64,000 bases of DNA, taken from NCBI GenBank assembly GCA_046349255.1, contig JAXMCR010000005.1, positions 62,001 to 126,000 on the forward strand. Reading direction: 5' to 3'. The notes under the pieces were generated by a model. That model was not told the origin of the DNA. It saw nothing but the letters and a program-made list of their open reading frames with translations, and searched no databases. The stretch's first letter is position 1. Each line of letters starts with the position of its first letter. The stretch comes from DAIODI01 sp046349255 (GTDB lineage: Bacteria > Pseudomonadota > Alphaproteobacteria > Rhizobiales > Aestuariivirgaceae). The position numbers and the translations under genes were made by a program. Of this stretch, positions 1 to 9,026 are shown piece by piece.

Positions 1-180
1 CGTCCGCCTTTCGATTTCCCCGAGAAAGTCGGTCATCGTCACATGCGGAATGAAGCAGTCTCGATCCTCGATTAGCTCGATATCGAGCATGGCCGCTCGG
101 TTGGCGTAACGCAGTACCGTTTCCCCAAAGGCATGCCGGACCATAGCTGGCACGTTGGCGAGCGCGGTCACCGAAATCAT
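1..180 (-). CDS. AraC-family regulator, N-terminal part (runs off left edge)
   Basis: The minus strand reads open from an ATG at 180 to the window edge, giving the first 60 residues of a protein. It contains a segment with FGE, AxRAAMLD, EDRDCFIPH and FLGEIERRT, which is typical of the N-terminal ligand-binding (Arabinose_bd, PF12625) domain of a large group of AraC-type activators. The DNA-binding C-terminus lies outside the window. It is divergent from the DUF1254 gene at 366 and could control it, but no operator was identified. An upstream in-frame start was not excluded. Confidence 0.7.
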   Translation of the reverse strand, partial: MISVTALANVPAMVRHAFGETVLRYANRAAMLDIELIEDRDCFIPHVTMTDFLGEIERRT

Positions 181-365
181 GGTCGGTGTGCCGTTGCCTC
201 CCCCACGGGGGAGCCTTTGCGGCTGTGGCGCAAAATGAGTGGCGGGCCCGACCAAGTCCGATCATTCCTTCGCGGCAGAGCTTGCTCGTTCGAAAATTGC
301 GGCACGTTAACATGACGTTTGCCGCCGGGCGAGCGGCGCGCCTTAGCTAATTAAGGGAGCCGCTT

Positions 366-1775
366 ATGCAGAAGATTTCTGGCCTATTACTCGCCGCAAG
401 CATGGTCGCGTCCGCAGGTACCGCGCAAGCACTGACGGTCGACGAAGCGAAGAAGATCGCCCTCGATGCCTACGTATACGGCTACTCACTGATCACCACC
501 GAGGTGACCCGGGTGCAGATGACAAATGTCGACAAGGCTGAGGGCCTGCACGCACCGATGGGCCAGTTCGGCAACGTAAAGCGCTACCCGCCGGCGGACT
601 ATCGCGGCGTCTCGGCACCGAATGCCGATACGCTGTATTCGCTCGCCTGGATGGATCTCGACAAGGAGCCTTGGATTTTCTCACACCCAGACATGGGGGA
701 CCGCTACTTCCTCTTCCCAACCTACAGCCTTTGGATGCCGGTGATCGCTTCGCCTGGATCGCGGACGACCGGGGGCAAAGCGGCGAGCTATCTGCTCGCA
801 GGGCCGGGCTGGAAGGGCGAAGTTCCACAGGGGATGACGAAGCTGGACGTCCCGACACGTTATGTCTTGATCCTCGGCCGCACTTACGCGGATGGCAGCG
901 AGAAGGACTACGCCGAAGTCAACGCGTTGCAGGCACAATATGACCTGCGCCCGCTCTCGAGCTACGGCAAAGCAGATTATGTCTACAAGGCGCCGCCGGT
1001 CGATCCGAACCCGGGCTACTCGATGACCGACAAGCCGCAGGACGTTATCCTTGGCATGGGTACGGAAGGTTATTTCAACCGACTTGCCACGTTGATGTGT
1101 CATGACGCGCCGCCTGCCGCGGAAGACGCACCAATTCTGGCTGAGATGGCAAAGATCGGCATCCAGCCCTGCAAGCCGTTCAGTCTCGCTGCGCTCGGCC
1201 CCGAGACCGCTGCCGCGCTCAAGGATCTGCCGCAGCAGGCCCTCGACTTCCTCGGCAAGAACGAATCGACGATGGGTGTTGTGAAGGACGGCTGGGTTTA
1301 CGCACAAGTCGGCGCCTACGGCACGGACTACGTGAAGCGCGCCGTTGTCGCGGCCTTCGGATGGCCTGCTAATCTGCCAGTGGACGCTGTCTATCCGTAT
1401 ACGATGACTGACAAGGACGGCCATCCACTCAACGGCGCCAACAAGTACACGTTGACCTTCCCGAAAGGCCAGGAGCCGCCGGTCAACGGGTTCTGGTCGA
1501 TCACAATGTACGAGATCGACAAAGGCTGGTGGTTCGTGCCGAACCCCCTAAACAAGTTTACTGTTAGCCCGCGCGACAACCTCGTGCCCAACCCCGACGG
1601 CTCCGTGACGCTCTATTTCCAGAACGCGTCGCCTGGCAAGGACAAGGAAGCAAACTGGCTTCCTGCCCCCAAGGGCGCCTTCCTGCCGATGATCCGGATG
1701 TACTGGCCAAAGGAGAAGAACCCATCCATCCTCGACGGCACGTGGGCGCCGCCGCAGATCGTCAAGGTGGACTGA
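366..1775 (+). CDS. exported DUF1254/DUF1214 domain protein
   Basis: The 469-aa protein has a Sec signal peptide (residues 1-22, ending AQA), so it should be periplasmic. A DUF1254 domain covers roughly residues 45-180 (motifs NADTLYS, HPDMGDRY, RTTGG) and a DUF1214 domain roughly 340-450 (NGFWSITMY, LNKFTVS, NWLPAP). A GGGAG ribosome-binding site at 355-359 supports the start. The biochemical role of the family is unknown; members often occur in tandem, as here with the next gene. A hairpin at 1815-1838 may end the transcript. Confidence 0.9.
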   Translation: MQKISGLLLAASMVASAGTAQALTVDEAKKIALDAYVYGYSLITTEVTRVQMTNVDKAEGLHAPMGQFGNVKRYPPADYRGVSAPNADTLYSLAWMDLDKEPWIFSHPDMGDRYFLFPTYSLWMPVIASPGSRTTGGKAASYLLAGPGWKGEVPQGMTKLDVPTRYVLILGRTYADGSEKDYAEVNALQAQYDLRPLSSYGKADYVYKAPPVDPNPGYSMTDKPQDVILGMGTEGYFNRLATLMCHDAPPAAEDAPILAEMAKIGIQPCKPFSLAALGPETAAALKDLPQQALDFLGKNESTMGVVKDGWVYAQVGAYGTDYVKRAVVAAFGWPANLPVDAVYPYTMTDKDGHPLNGANKYTLTFPKGQEPPVNGFWSITMYEIDKGWWFVPNPLNKFTVSPRDNLVPNPDGSVTLYFQNASPGKDKEANWLPAPKGAFLPMIRMYWPKEKNPSILDGTWAPPQIVKVD

Positions 1776-1814
1776 CGGACTGCCTACATGATCGACTGTC
1801 TTCACATGGGACCT

Positions 1815-1838
1815 GCAAAGCCCGCCTTAGGGCTTTGC
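1815..1838 (+). terminator. hairpin after the first DUF1254 gene
   Basis: Nine-base perfect arms GCAAAGCCC (1815-1823) and GGGCTTTGC (1830-1838) enclose a six-base loop. The hairpin sits 40 bases after the stop codon and is followed by a short, T-rich but interrupted tract. It is probably a terminator or attenuator between the two DUF1254 genes. Confidence 0.5.
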
Positions 1839-1956
1839 ATCTTCTGCGCTGGAACAACCACTCTTGCGCGAAGTCCCGATGACAGGTCGTAAGCCGTTTC
1901 GACCCGAGAAATCCGCGCCTATAGTGAGCGGCACAATTTGCCGGGGGAGCGCCAAA

Positions 1957-3423
1957 ATGATTTCGCGAAGAGCATTGAACTCGGCAGCGCTTTCTGCTGC
2001 TGCGGTACTGCCTGCTATCGCAAGCATTCTGAATTCCACAGGCGCTGCTGCGCAACAAGCGCCCGCAAGCGGCTCGACTACTTCATCTGCATCCGATTGG
2101 CGCGAGACTTACGCATACACTCTCGGACTGCAGGCCTACATATTCGGCTTCCCGTGGATCTACCTGCCGGCCCTTCGATGGAACTGGGTGACGGTGCCGA
2201 AGCCGGCGGGATCCATAACGCCATATGCACCGCTGAACCACTTCTACAACGTCCGCAAACTCGCCACCGCTGAATACAGGGACGGCGGCTCTCCCAACAA
2301 CGATACCCTTTATTCCATTGCCTGGGTCGATCTGTCGAAAGAGCCTGTTGTCCTTTCGCATCCGGACATGGGGGATCGCTACTTCACCTTTGAGTTGGCC
2401 TGCCTCGATAGCGATAACTTCGCCTATGTGGGCAAGCGCACGACGGGTGGTGCCGCCGGCACTTTCGCCATTGTCGGGCCAGGTTGGGAAGGAAGCCTGC
2501 CGCCGGGACTGAAGCCGCTCCCTCGGTCTCGTACAAACAGCGTTCTTATATTCGGGCGGACCCTGATCGACGGGCCGGCCGACCAGGCCACGGTCAACGC
2601 CCTTCAGGACCAATATCGCCTGATACCCTTGAGCCTTTGGGGACAGGTTGGAGCGACGTTGCCGGAGAGCCGAGACGTCTGGCCTCCATATGATCCGAAG
2701 GCTGACCCGCTCGGGGAATGGAAGACGATGAACCGGGCCATGAGCGAGGATCCTGTTGAGTCGCGACTAGCGAAGCTGGCGGAACAGTTCGCGAATATAG
2801 GCATCGGACCCGGCCGTGACGTTGATGCGCTGGACGACCCGACAAAGCGCGGGCTTATCCGCGCATCGGTCGACGGGCGAAAGCTGCTCAACGATGTCAT
2901 CAAGTCCGGGGTGCTGGGCAAACGGGTCAATGGCTGGAACATCCCTCCAGCCGCATTAGGCCGCGCGGGGCTATCCGATGATTTTCTTCTAAGAGCCTCG
3001 CTTCAATGCCTGGCGGGCATCATCGCGAACGATCCTGCCGAGGCCGTCTACTTCAATACGGCGATGGATGCCTCGGGCGAGCCTCTTGACGGGTCGAAAA
3101 GGTACACCCTCCGCTTCGCGCCTGGTACGCTTCCGAAAGTCAACGCGTTCTGGTCGATGACGCTCTACGATCCGACCTACAATCTGACGCCCAACCCAAT
3201 CAACAGGTACTCCATTGGCAACCGGACAGCGGGATTGAAGCCTGACCCCGACGGCGGTCTGACGATCTACATTCAAGCCGCTTCTCCGGGTAAAGAGCGG
3301 GCTTCCAACTGGCTACCTTCGACGCAGAAAGGCGGCTTCCTGCTCATTCTCCGTGCCTACATGCCGGGCGAGGAGATTGTGCAACAAGCGTGGGCACCTC
3401 CTGGCGTCGCTGTCGCGGGTTGA
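1957..3423 (+). CDS. second exported DUF1254/DUF1214 domain protein
   Basis: This is a paralogue of the preceding gene, with the same order of domains: DUF1254 (NNDTLYSIAW, HPDMGDRYF, RTTGG) then DUF1214 (NAFWSMTLYD, NPINRYS, NWLPS). I start it at ATG 1957 because a GGGGGAG site lies 7 bases upstream and the protein then begins with a signal peptide containing a twin arginine (SRRAL) and a hydrophobic stretch ending AAAQQ. An upstream in-frame start at 1864 would add 31 residues with no signal character. Function is unknown; location is probably periplasmic. The sequence has diverged from its neighbour, so the duplication is not recent. Confidence 0.88.
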   Translation: MISRRALNSAALSAAAVLPAIASILNSTGAAAQQAPASGSTTSSASDWRETYAYTLGLQAYIFGFPWIYLPALRWNWVTVPKPAGSITPYAPLNHFYNVRKLATAEYRDGGSPNNDTLYSIAWVDLSKEPVVLSHPDMGDRYFTFELACLDSDNFAYVGKRTTGGAAGTFAIVGPGWEGSLPPGLKPLPRSRTNSVLIFGRTLIDGPADQATVNALQDQYRLIPLSLWGQVGATLPESRDVWPPYDPKADPLGEWKTMNRAMSEDPVESRLAKLAEQFANIGIGPGRDVDALDDPTKRGLIRASVDGRKLLNDVIKSGVLGKRVNGWNIPPAALGRAGLSDDFLLRASLQCLAGIIANDPAEAVYFNTAMDASGEPLDGSKRYTLRFAPGTLPKVNAFWSMTLYDPTYNLTPNPINRYSIGNRTAGLKPDPDGGLTIYIQAASPGKERASNWLPSTQKGGFLLILRAYMPGEEIVQQAWAPPGVAVAG

Positions 3424-3468
3424 AGGCCCGATGTTTTATTCGCTTACCAAGCCTAGCGGTCGCATGGG

Positions 3469-4923
3469 TTAAGCAATCGGGGTCAGCATCGCACCCGCCC
3501 CTGCGGGGCCCCAACACCCCCCGGGGGGGGGGCTAATCGGGTCGGTTAGGCGATCAAGGACCAGAGCTTCGATGTCGCCAGCGGGAATACGCCAGCCCCT
3601 GGCCTTGTCGGACCGGGTGCCGGTGATCAGGGGTGCTGAAACGTAGTACCGGTAGCGACGGCCGGCTTTGGTCGCGTGGGTCGGTGTCATCCGCTGGCCA
3701 TTCGCGTCAATCACCAGTCCTGCAAGCAGACTCGGTTCGTCCGCTGCGCTTCCCAGAGTCCGGACCTGCCGGTTTCGTTCAAGTCGGGCCTGCACACTGT
3801 CCCAGAGGTCGAGATCGACAATTGCCTCTTGCTGACCTGGATAAATCTTGCTCTGGTGGGCGATCTCGCCCCGGTACAGCCGGTTCTGCAGCAGCGTGTA
3901 GAGGGCGCCCCGGGTGAAGTCCGTATCACCGGCAAGCGAGCCTCCCGCCCCTGCCCTGCGCTTGCTGACCACTCCCAGCCGGTCAAGTTCCTGGCGAAGC
4001 AACCGTACGGATCCAAGTTCGGCGTAGCGGCGGAAGATCAGGCGCACCGCCTCGGCCTCAGCGTCGTTCACGATCAGCTTGCGTTCCCGGACGTCGTACC
4101 CAAGCGGGACGTTACCCCCCATCCACATGCCCTTCGCTTTCGAGGCCGCGATCTTGTCGCGGATGCGCTCACCGGCGATCTCGCGCTCGAACTGAGCAAA
4201 CGACAACAGCATGTTGAGGGTGAGACGGCCCATGGAAGTCGTCGTGTTGAACTGTTGCGTCACCGAGACGAATGAGGCGCCGTGGGCATCGAGCACATCG
4301 ACGATCTTGGCAAAGTCCGCGAGCGACCTCGTCAGCCGGTCAACCTTGTAAACTACAATGATTTGGACCCGCCTCGCTGCGACGTCTCCCAGCAACCGCT
4401 TTAGGGCTGGCCTATCCATCGTCCCACCCGACAGGCCGCCATCGTCGTACTGCTGGGGTATCTGTTCGAAGGCCTCCGGCGCACGCCGCAGCTGCTCTCG
4501 CCAAAGACTGGCCAGCGCGTATTCTTTTTCCCCAAACTTGCCGTCCTGCCAGCGTTCAGCGGCCTGCATCTCAGGCGGGTGATCGAATACAGTGCCCAGG
4601 CCTTCGCTTGACTGAACTCTTCGCCCTCCTGCGATCACCGGAACGCCTGTCATCGCCACCCGTTGGCCAAGCAGATCACCCAACACAAGCGTGGTGTGGT
4701 GAACATTCGGATAGGATCGGAAACTCGGCGTCTTTGCCGCAAGCGTCCGGACTAATCTGCTCCGCGCCTCGGGGCTATCGAGGTTCGCCTTTTCCAGATC
4801 AGCAAGCACCTCCACGAAGAAGAGCGGCGTGAGGTTCGACGCGAAATGCATGTCGAATACGGCTGCCTCATCCGTGGTGATGCTATGGATGAATGACTTG
4901 TCGAAAATCGTCACAAGCATCAA
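3469..4923 (-). pseudogene. chimeric, truncated serine recombinase
   Basis: The reading frame is a fusion. Residues 1-153 resemble a rhizobial protein family of unknown function (start IFDKSF, then PLFFVEVLADLEK). From about residue 158 the sequence is a large serine recombinase: YDDGGLSGG, VYKVDRLTRSLADF, FAQFEREIAGERIRDKI, then a recombinase domain through GRRYRYYVSAPL. The N-terminal strand with the YxRVS/T catalytic serine has been replaced, so strand cleavage should be impossible. The C-terminus departs from the family at about residue 463, where DNA runs into a C6G10 tract (3517-3532). Members of this family normally continue further. It is best read as a relic of an integrated element, or in part an assembly artefact. 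Confidence 0.75.
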
Positions 4924-5004
4924 CGGCTTCCGCAGTCGCTAATACTCCAATCATTCTAGCGCCGCAGATTACGATTCGGCATCGAAACGCTGCGCAGAAC
5001 GATT

Positions 5005-5036
5005 AGGGCCGCCGGGCGGAAGCTCCCGGCGGCCCT
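5005..5036. repeat. strong 12-bp hairpin beside the recombinase relic
   Basis: Perfect 12-base arms AGGGCCGCCGGG (5005-5016) and its complement (5025-5036) enclose an eight-base loop. There is no T-tract, so it is not a canonical Rho-independent terminator. It lies in the 319-base gap between the recombinase relic and the XRE-cupin gene, where I see no convincing gene. A small open frame from ATG 5093 with a GGAGA site overlaps the next gene's 3' end and is not supported. Confidence 0.55.
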
Positions 5037-5242
5037 CGCATCGGCGTCGCCGGAGTGCCGCCCGTGCTGGTGAGTTGGAAAATGGAGAAACCATGGCGCT
5101 TCTTGACCGTCCCGGCGACGAAGCCCCCACTCACGCGTTAACCCGCGCGGTCAATTTAATAGGCTTGCGCCGCCTCCTCATTCGCATAATCCGGAGATAT
5201 GGAAAGCACCTATTATGTGCTCCTACTGCATCGGCAGATCGA

Positions 5243-5797
5243 CTATCTCACCGGCGGCGTAAACACGTACATAGCGACAGCTCTTTTTTCTTTGCTGCGA
5301 TTGGAAAATGAGTGCGGGAGTCGAGGCGAAAACTTGAAGGCATCTCCTGTTTCGAGTTGCACTGTTTCCGTCTCGAAGCGGATCTCCAAATCACCTTCCA
5401 ACACAAATACAAACTCTTCATCTGCTTCCAGTCTGTAGAGCGCGTCACCAGCAGTTGCGCCAGGCCGCATTTGACTAAGGATGACCTGGATTTTTGAATT
5501 GCTTCTCGACGTCAGTAGAAAATCGTCAACACCTTCCCCCCCGAACTCGATCGGCTTCCGTTCGTCGCGACGCACGAGGGAATTCTCCGGTTCCGAAAAC
5601 AATGAACCAACAGAGACTCCAAGTGCCTGACAGATTGCGATCAACGAAGCCACCGAAGGCGACGAAAGATCTCGTTCGATCGAACTCAAGTGGCTCTTTG
5701 TAAGCGCCGTTCTCTCGGCCAGCTGATCAAGCGTAAGAGATTTCTCTAGCCGCAGCGTGCGGATCTTCCGGCCTATACCAAAGGTATGATCATTCAT
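5243..5797 (-). CDS. XRE-family regulator with C-terminal cupin domain
   Basis: The 184-aa protein has a helix-turn-helix of the XRE/HTH_3 type at residues 10-65 (RTLRLEKSLTLDQLAERT, then SHLSSIERD) and a small cupin fold at about 105-180 (EEFVFVLEGDLEI, LETGDAFKFSPRLPHSF). Proteins of this build commonly sense an amino-acid or amine-type metabolite and control the adjacent catabolic genes. It is divergent from the solute-binding-protein gene at 5885. The shared intergenic region carries direct and inverted repeats that make a good operator, so I infer it regulates that operon and itself. Confidence 0.88.
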   Translation of the reverse strand: MNDHTFGIGRKIRTLRLEKSLTLDQLAERTALTKSHLSSIERDLSSPSVASLIAICQALGVSVGSLFSEPENSLVRRDERKPIEFGGEGVDDFLLTSRSNSKIQVILSQMRPGATAGDALYRLEADEEFVFVLEGDLEIRFETETVQLETGDAFKFSPRLPHSFSNRSKEKRAVAMYVFTPPVR

Positions 5798-5830
5798 GTG
5801 TGGGTGCGCAAACGCAGATTCATCATTGAC

Positions 5831-5872
5831 ACTTTGTTCACTCTGGCCGTACTTTGTTCACTGCTAGTGAAC
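5831..5872. promoter_or_regulatory. candidate operator for the XRE-cupin regulator
   Basis: The 12-base sequence ACTTTGTTCACT occurs twice, at 5831-5842 and 5851-5862, exactly 20 bases apart, about two helical turns. The second copy forms a perfect dyad GTTCAC-N5-GTGAAC at 5856-5872. It lies between the divergent XRE-cupin gene and the solute-binding-protein gene, a few bases upstream of the latter's ribosome-binding site, so binding would block its transcription. The assignment of the regulator is inference. Confidence 0.6.
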
Positions 5873-5884
5873 GGAGAGCAACCC

Positions 5885-7432
5885 ATGACGCTTCGCCAAG
5901 GCTTATCATTTCCGCGTCGGACTTTCCTCAAGGGGTTGGCAACTGCAGCACTTGTTCCAGCATTTTCACCAAGCATTCTCGCGACCCCCGCAAAGGGCGG
6001 GGCACTTAAAATGGCGATAGGGCACGGGTCGAGCACAGATACGCTCGACCCAGCCACGTATCTAGACTACTTCACCGGCACGTCCTTTTGGGGAACGCTT
6101 TCCAACAGCCTAACCGAGGTTGATGCGAACGGCAAAGTCGCACCGGATCTCGCTGAAAGCTTTGAAACTGCCGACGGCGCTAAAACCTGGCTCTTCAAAC
6201 TGCGCAAAGACGTGGAGTTCCACAACGGCAAGAAAGTTGTCCCAGGCGATGTCGTTGCCTCTATGCGTCATCACATGGGGGAAAAATCAAAATCAGCAGC
6301 AAAATCAATCCTTGCCGATGTCATCGACATTACCCCCGACGGTGACGTCGTTAAGTTCACATTGTCGAATGGTAACTTGGATTTTCCATTTCTAGTCAGC
6401 GACTGGCACTTGCCCATCATGCCAGCTAATAGCGACGGCTCTGCTGACTGGTCTTCCGGCATTAGAACAGGACCCTACGCTTTGGAAAGTTTCGAACCCG
6501 GAGTTCGCGCGCGATTCAAGCGAAACGCACGTTACTACCGTCCCACATGGTTCGAAGAGGTCGAGATCCTCTCGGTAGTAGACCCCGCGGCCCGTACAAA
6601 CGCGTTGCTCGCTGGCGACGTTGATTACATTGATCGCTGCGATCTCAAGACGCTAGAGCTCTTACAACGCAATCAAGCCGTCGAAATCGACGAAGTCACA
6701 GGGTACGCTCACTACATGTTTGTAATGAACGTCACTCAACCCCCATTCGACAACCCTAAGGTAAGAGAAGCTCTCAAATACGCGATCGATCGGCAGTCCA
6801 TCTTGGATAAAATATTACTCGGCCACGGGACCGTAGGAAACGACAATCCAATTTCACCGAGCCTTAGCTGCGCATTTAATCCGGTTCCAGTCCACTCTTA
6901 TAATCCGCAGAAAGCCCGGGAGTTGTTGCAAGCAGCCGGTCTAGACTCGCTGAAGATAGAACTATCAGCGGCAGACGCAGCATTTTCGGGCGCCGTGGGC
7001 GCAGCTGAACTTTTCAAGGCAAGCGCGGAAAAAGCTGGAATCGATATTACAGTCGTACGTGAGGCCAACGATGCATACTGGGACAACGTTTGGATGAAAA
7101 AGCCTTTCGTTGCGATGTACTGGAACGGACGCGCAACGTGCGACTGGATGTTTACAACGGCATACGCGGCCGACGCCGCATGGAACGAAACGTTCTGGAA
7201 GAACCCCCAGTTCAATTCCCTGTTGGTGGCAGCGCGTCAGGAGACAAATCCAGCTGCTCGACAAAAAATGTATGACGAGATGCAGCAGCTAATTCATGAC
7301 GACGGTGGCGCGATTAACTTCGCATTCAACAATTACGTCTCGGCGCATAGCAAACACGTTAGCCATGGAAAATTGGCGGCGAACTGGGATCACGACGGCA
7401 TGAAGATAGCTCAACGCTGGTGGCGATCGTAA
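5885..7432 (+). CDS. ABC solute-binding protein, SBP_bac_5 (DppA/OppA-like) family
   Basis: The 515-aa protein has a twin-arginine signal (FPRRTFLKG, arginines at 11-12) followed by an ALVPAF segment, so it should reach the periplasm folded. The body matches family 5 binding proteins: LDPATYLDY, VAPDLAESFE, WLFKLRKDVEFHNGKKV, RTGPYALESFEPG, FDNPKVREALKYAIDR. These bind oligopeptides, opines, glutathione or similar ligands for an ABC permease. No permease or ATPase gene lies next to it, which is unusual. Start chosen at ATG 5885 (GGAGAG just upstream); a longer frame from 5786 crosses the operator. The ligand is likely a guanidino or amine compound, given the ureohydrolase downstream. Confidence 0.87.
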   Translation: MTLRQGLSFPRRTFLKGLATAALVPAFSPSILATPAKGGALKMAIGHGSSTDTLDPATYLDYFTGTSFWGTLSNSLTEVDANGKVAPDLAESFETADGAKTWLFKLRKDVEFHNGKKVVPGDVVASMRHHMGEKSKSAAKSILADVIDITPDGDVVKFTLSNGNLDFPFLVSDWHLPIMPANSDGSADWSSGIRTGPYALESFEPGVRARFKRNARYYRPTWFEEVEILSVVDPAARTNALLAGDVDYIDRCDLKTLELLQRNQAVEIDEVTGYAHYMFVMNVTQPPFDNPKVREALKYAIDRQSILDKILLGHGTVGNDNPISPSLSCAFNPVPVHSYNPQKARELLQAAGLDSLKIELSAADAAFSGAVGAAELFKASAEKAGIDITVVREANDAYWDNVWMKKPFVAMYWNGRATCDWMFTTAYAADAAWNETFWKNPQFNSLLVAARQETNPAARQKMYDEMQQLIHDDGGAINFAFNNYVSAHSKHVSHGKLAANWDHDGMKIAQRWWRS

Positions 7433-7467
7433 ACGAACTAAATCCACAACGAACACGGCCCAGCGCG

Positions 7468-8133
7468 ATGCAAAATCAAGATGAAGTCTCTGCCGCAAAA
7501 GCGCAGATGGATGTGCTGTACTGGTGGGGCATTCCGACCCTCTTTCGATGTGAACACGATGCGAATCCACAAAATTGCGATATAGCCCTTGTGGGAGTTC
7601 CTCATAGTTCTGGGAACGGCTCAACCGAACGTGACCAGCATTTGGGACCACGATTCGTCAGGCACGTCTCTGCCCACAATCGGCGTTATCACAAGTTCTT
7701 TGGGTTCACCCCCTGGGAAGCATGTCGCATCAACGACTTAGGTGACGTGCCGCTCCCGGAGGCAATGGATAACGAAAAGTGCGTCGAGCGTATTTCGGCT
7801 TTCTATCGGGATATAGCAGCAGCCTCCGCACGCCCCGTTTCCATAGGCGGCGACCACTCGATTACGGGCGCAATCTTACAAAGTGTGGCAGACCCAAAGA
7901 GCAATCTCGTGAGCGGAAAGAAGGCAGCCCTAGTGCACTTCGATGCCCATATCGACGCCTATGAAACCATGCCGCATTGGCTCGGAGCTCATAAATCGAG
8001 CGCTCACTGGGCCGCCTACTTGGTCCGTCAAGGTAACGTCGATCCCGAGAAAAGTGTGCAGATCGGCATCAGAGGCAATCCTCGCACTGAGTGTCCGTTC
8101 CAAAAAGGAGCGAGTGATTTCAGCAGGTTATGA
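7468..8133 (+). pseudogene. ureohydrolase (agmatinase family), 5' fragment interrupted by IS
   Basis: The frame encodes the N-terminal 208 residues of an agmatinase/arginase-family hydrolase up to the GAG codon at 8089-8091, then runs into IS sequence and stops at 8133. Conserved manganese-binding motifs are present: SIGGDHSITGAIL and ALVHFDAHIDAYE. The family hydrolyses guanidino groups to urea and an amine. Start may be ATG 7468 or GTG 7420, which overlaps the preceding gene's end. The remaining domain resumes at 9027. Removing 935 bases restores one uninterrupted 334-codon-scale frame, so the gene was intact until a recent insertion. Confidence 0.85.
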
Positions 8134-9021
8134 TTCAGTCGGATTTCTGAGATTCGACGGAGATCACGATGGCCTGGACCGAAACCACTCGCCGGCACTA
8201 TGAGCGCCGCAGCGCCCGTTACGCAAGCGATTTGACCGACGCGGAGTGGGCGCTGATCGAACCGCTGATGCCGTCGCCGAACCGCATCGGTCGGCCGCGC
8301 AAGACGGCGCTGCGCGAGGTGGTGAACGCGCTTTTGTATATGGCGTCGGCGGGCGGCGCGTGGCGGCTCTTGCCGAAGGATTTTCCGCCGTTCTCGACGG
8401 TGCAGAAATATTTCTACCGCTGGCGTGACGAGGGTCGGCTTCGCGCCATCAACAATGAACTGGTGATGGTGGCACGCGAGCGCGAAGGCAAAGAGGCCAG
8501 CCCCAGTGCCGGCATCATCGACAGCCAGTCGGTCAAGACCACCGAAAGCGGCGGAATACGTGGCTTTGACGCGGGCAAGAAGGTCATGGGCCGCAAGCGG
8601 CATATCGTCGTCGATACGCTCGGCCTCATGGTCGGGCTGGTCATCCATGCCGCCGACATTCAGGACCGCGACGGAGCGCCCGCCGTCCTGAAATCGATCC
8701 TCAAGCGCTGGCCGTGGCTGCGCCATGTCTTCGCCGATGGCGGCTATGCCGGGCCGAAGCTGAGGGGAGCCTTGCAGAAGGTCGGCAAGTTCACGCTCGA
8801 AATCATCAAGCGTTCCGACAGCGCCAAAGGCTTCGAGGTCCTGCCGCGCCGTTGGGTGGTCGAGAGGACATTCGCCTGGCTCGGACGATGCCGCAGGCTC
8901 GCAAAGGACTTCGAACGAACCATTGCTTCCGCCGAGGCATGGGTCTTCATCGCAAATATCCGCATGCTCACCCGCAGGCTCGCAAGGCCTTGAAAACATG
9001 GCGGTCGTTACGATTCAGACT
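8092..9021 (+). mobile_element. IS5-family insertion sequence
   Basis: About 930 bases of DNA holding one transposase gene interrupt the ureohydrolase gene. The pentamer CTGAG is present on both sides (8087-8091 and 9022-9026). A shorter target duplication such as TGA, usual for some IS5 groups, would fit within it, which moves the ends by a base or two. Outer ends show only weak terminal inverted repeat similarity (GAGT at each end), so exact boundaries are approximate. The ends were placed by reconstituting the host reading frame. Confidence 0.8.
8169..8993 (+). CDS. IS5-family transposase
   Basis: The 274-aa protein is a complete single-frame DDE transposase of the IS5 type. The N-terminal DUF4096-like segment has LTDAEWALIEPLMP and GRPRKTALREVVNALLY. 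The catalytic triad can be placed at D118 (IIDSQSVKT), D190 (HVFADGGYAG) and E232 (VVERTFAWLGRCRRL). It lies in the same orientation as the disrupted host gene. The frame is intact, so the element may still be mobile. Confidence 0.93.
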   Translation: MAWTETTRRHYERRSARYASDLTDAEWALIEPLMPSPNRIGRPRKTALREVVNALLYMASAGGAWRLLPKDFPPFSTVQKYFYRWRDEGRLRAINNELVMVAREREGKEASPSAGIIDSQSVKTTESGGIRGFDAGKKVMGRKRHIVVDTLGLMVGLVIHAADIQDRDGAPAVLKSILKRWPWLRHVFADGGYAGPKLRGALQKVGKFTLEIIKRSDSAKGFEVLPRRWVVERTFAWLGRCRRLAKDFERTIASAEAWVFIANIRMLTRRLARP

Positions 9022-9026
9022 CTGAG

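Noticed and set aside
681..1424. 247-codon minus-strand frame opposite the first DUF1254 gene
   Set aside because: The plus-strand gene has signal peptide, domains and ribosome-binding site; the minus frame has none.
5093..5311. Small plus-strand frame with a GGAGA site near the recombinase relic
   Set aside because: It has no recognisable domain and overlaps the 3' end of the XRE-cupin gene on the other strand.
8028..8999. 323-codon minus-strand frame across the IS
   Set aside because: It is antisense to the transposase and spans the IS junction, so it is not an evolved gene.
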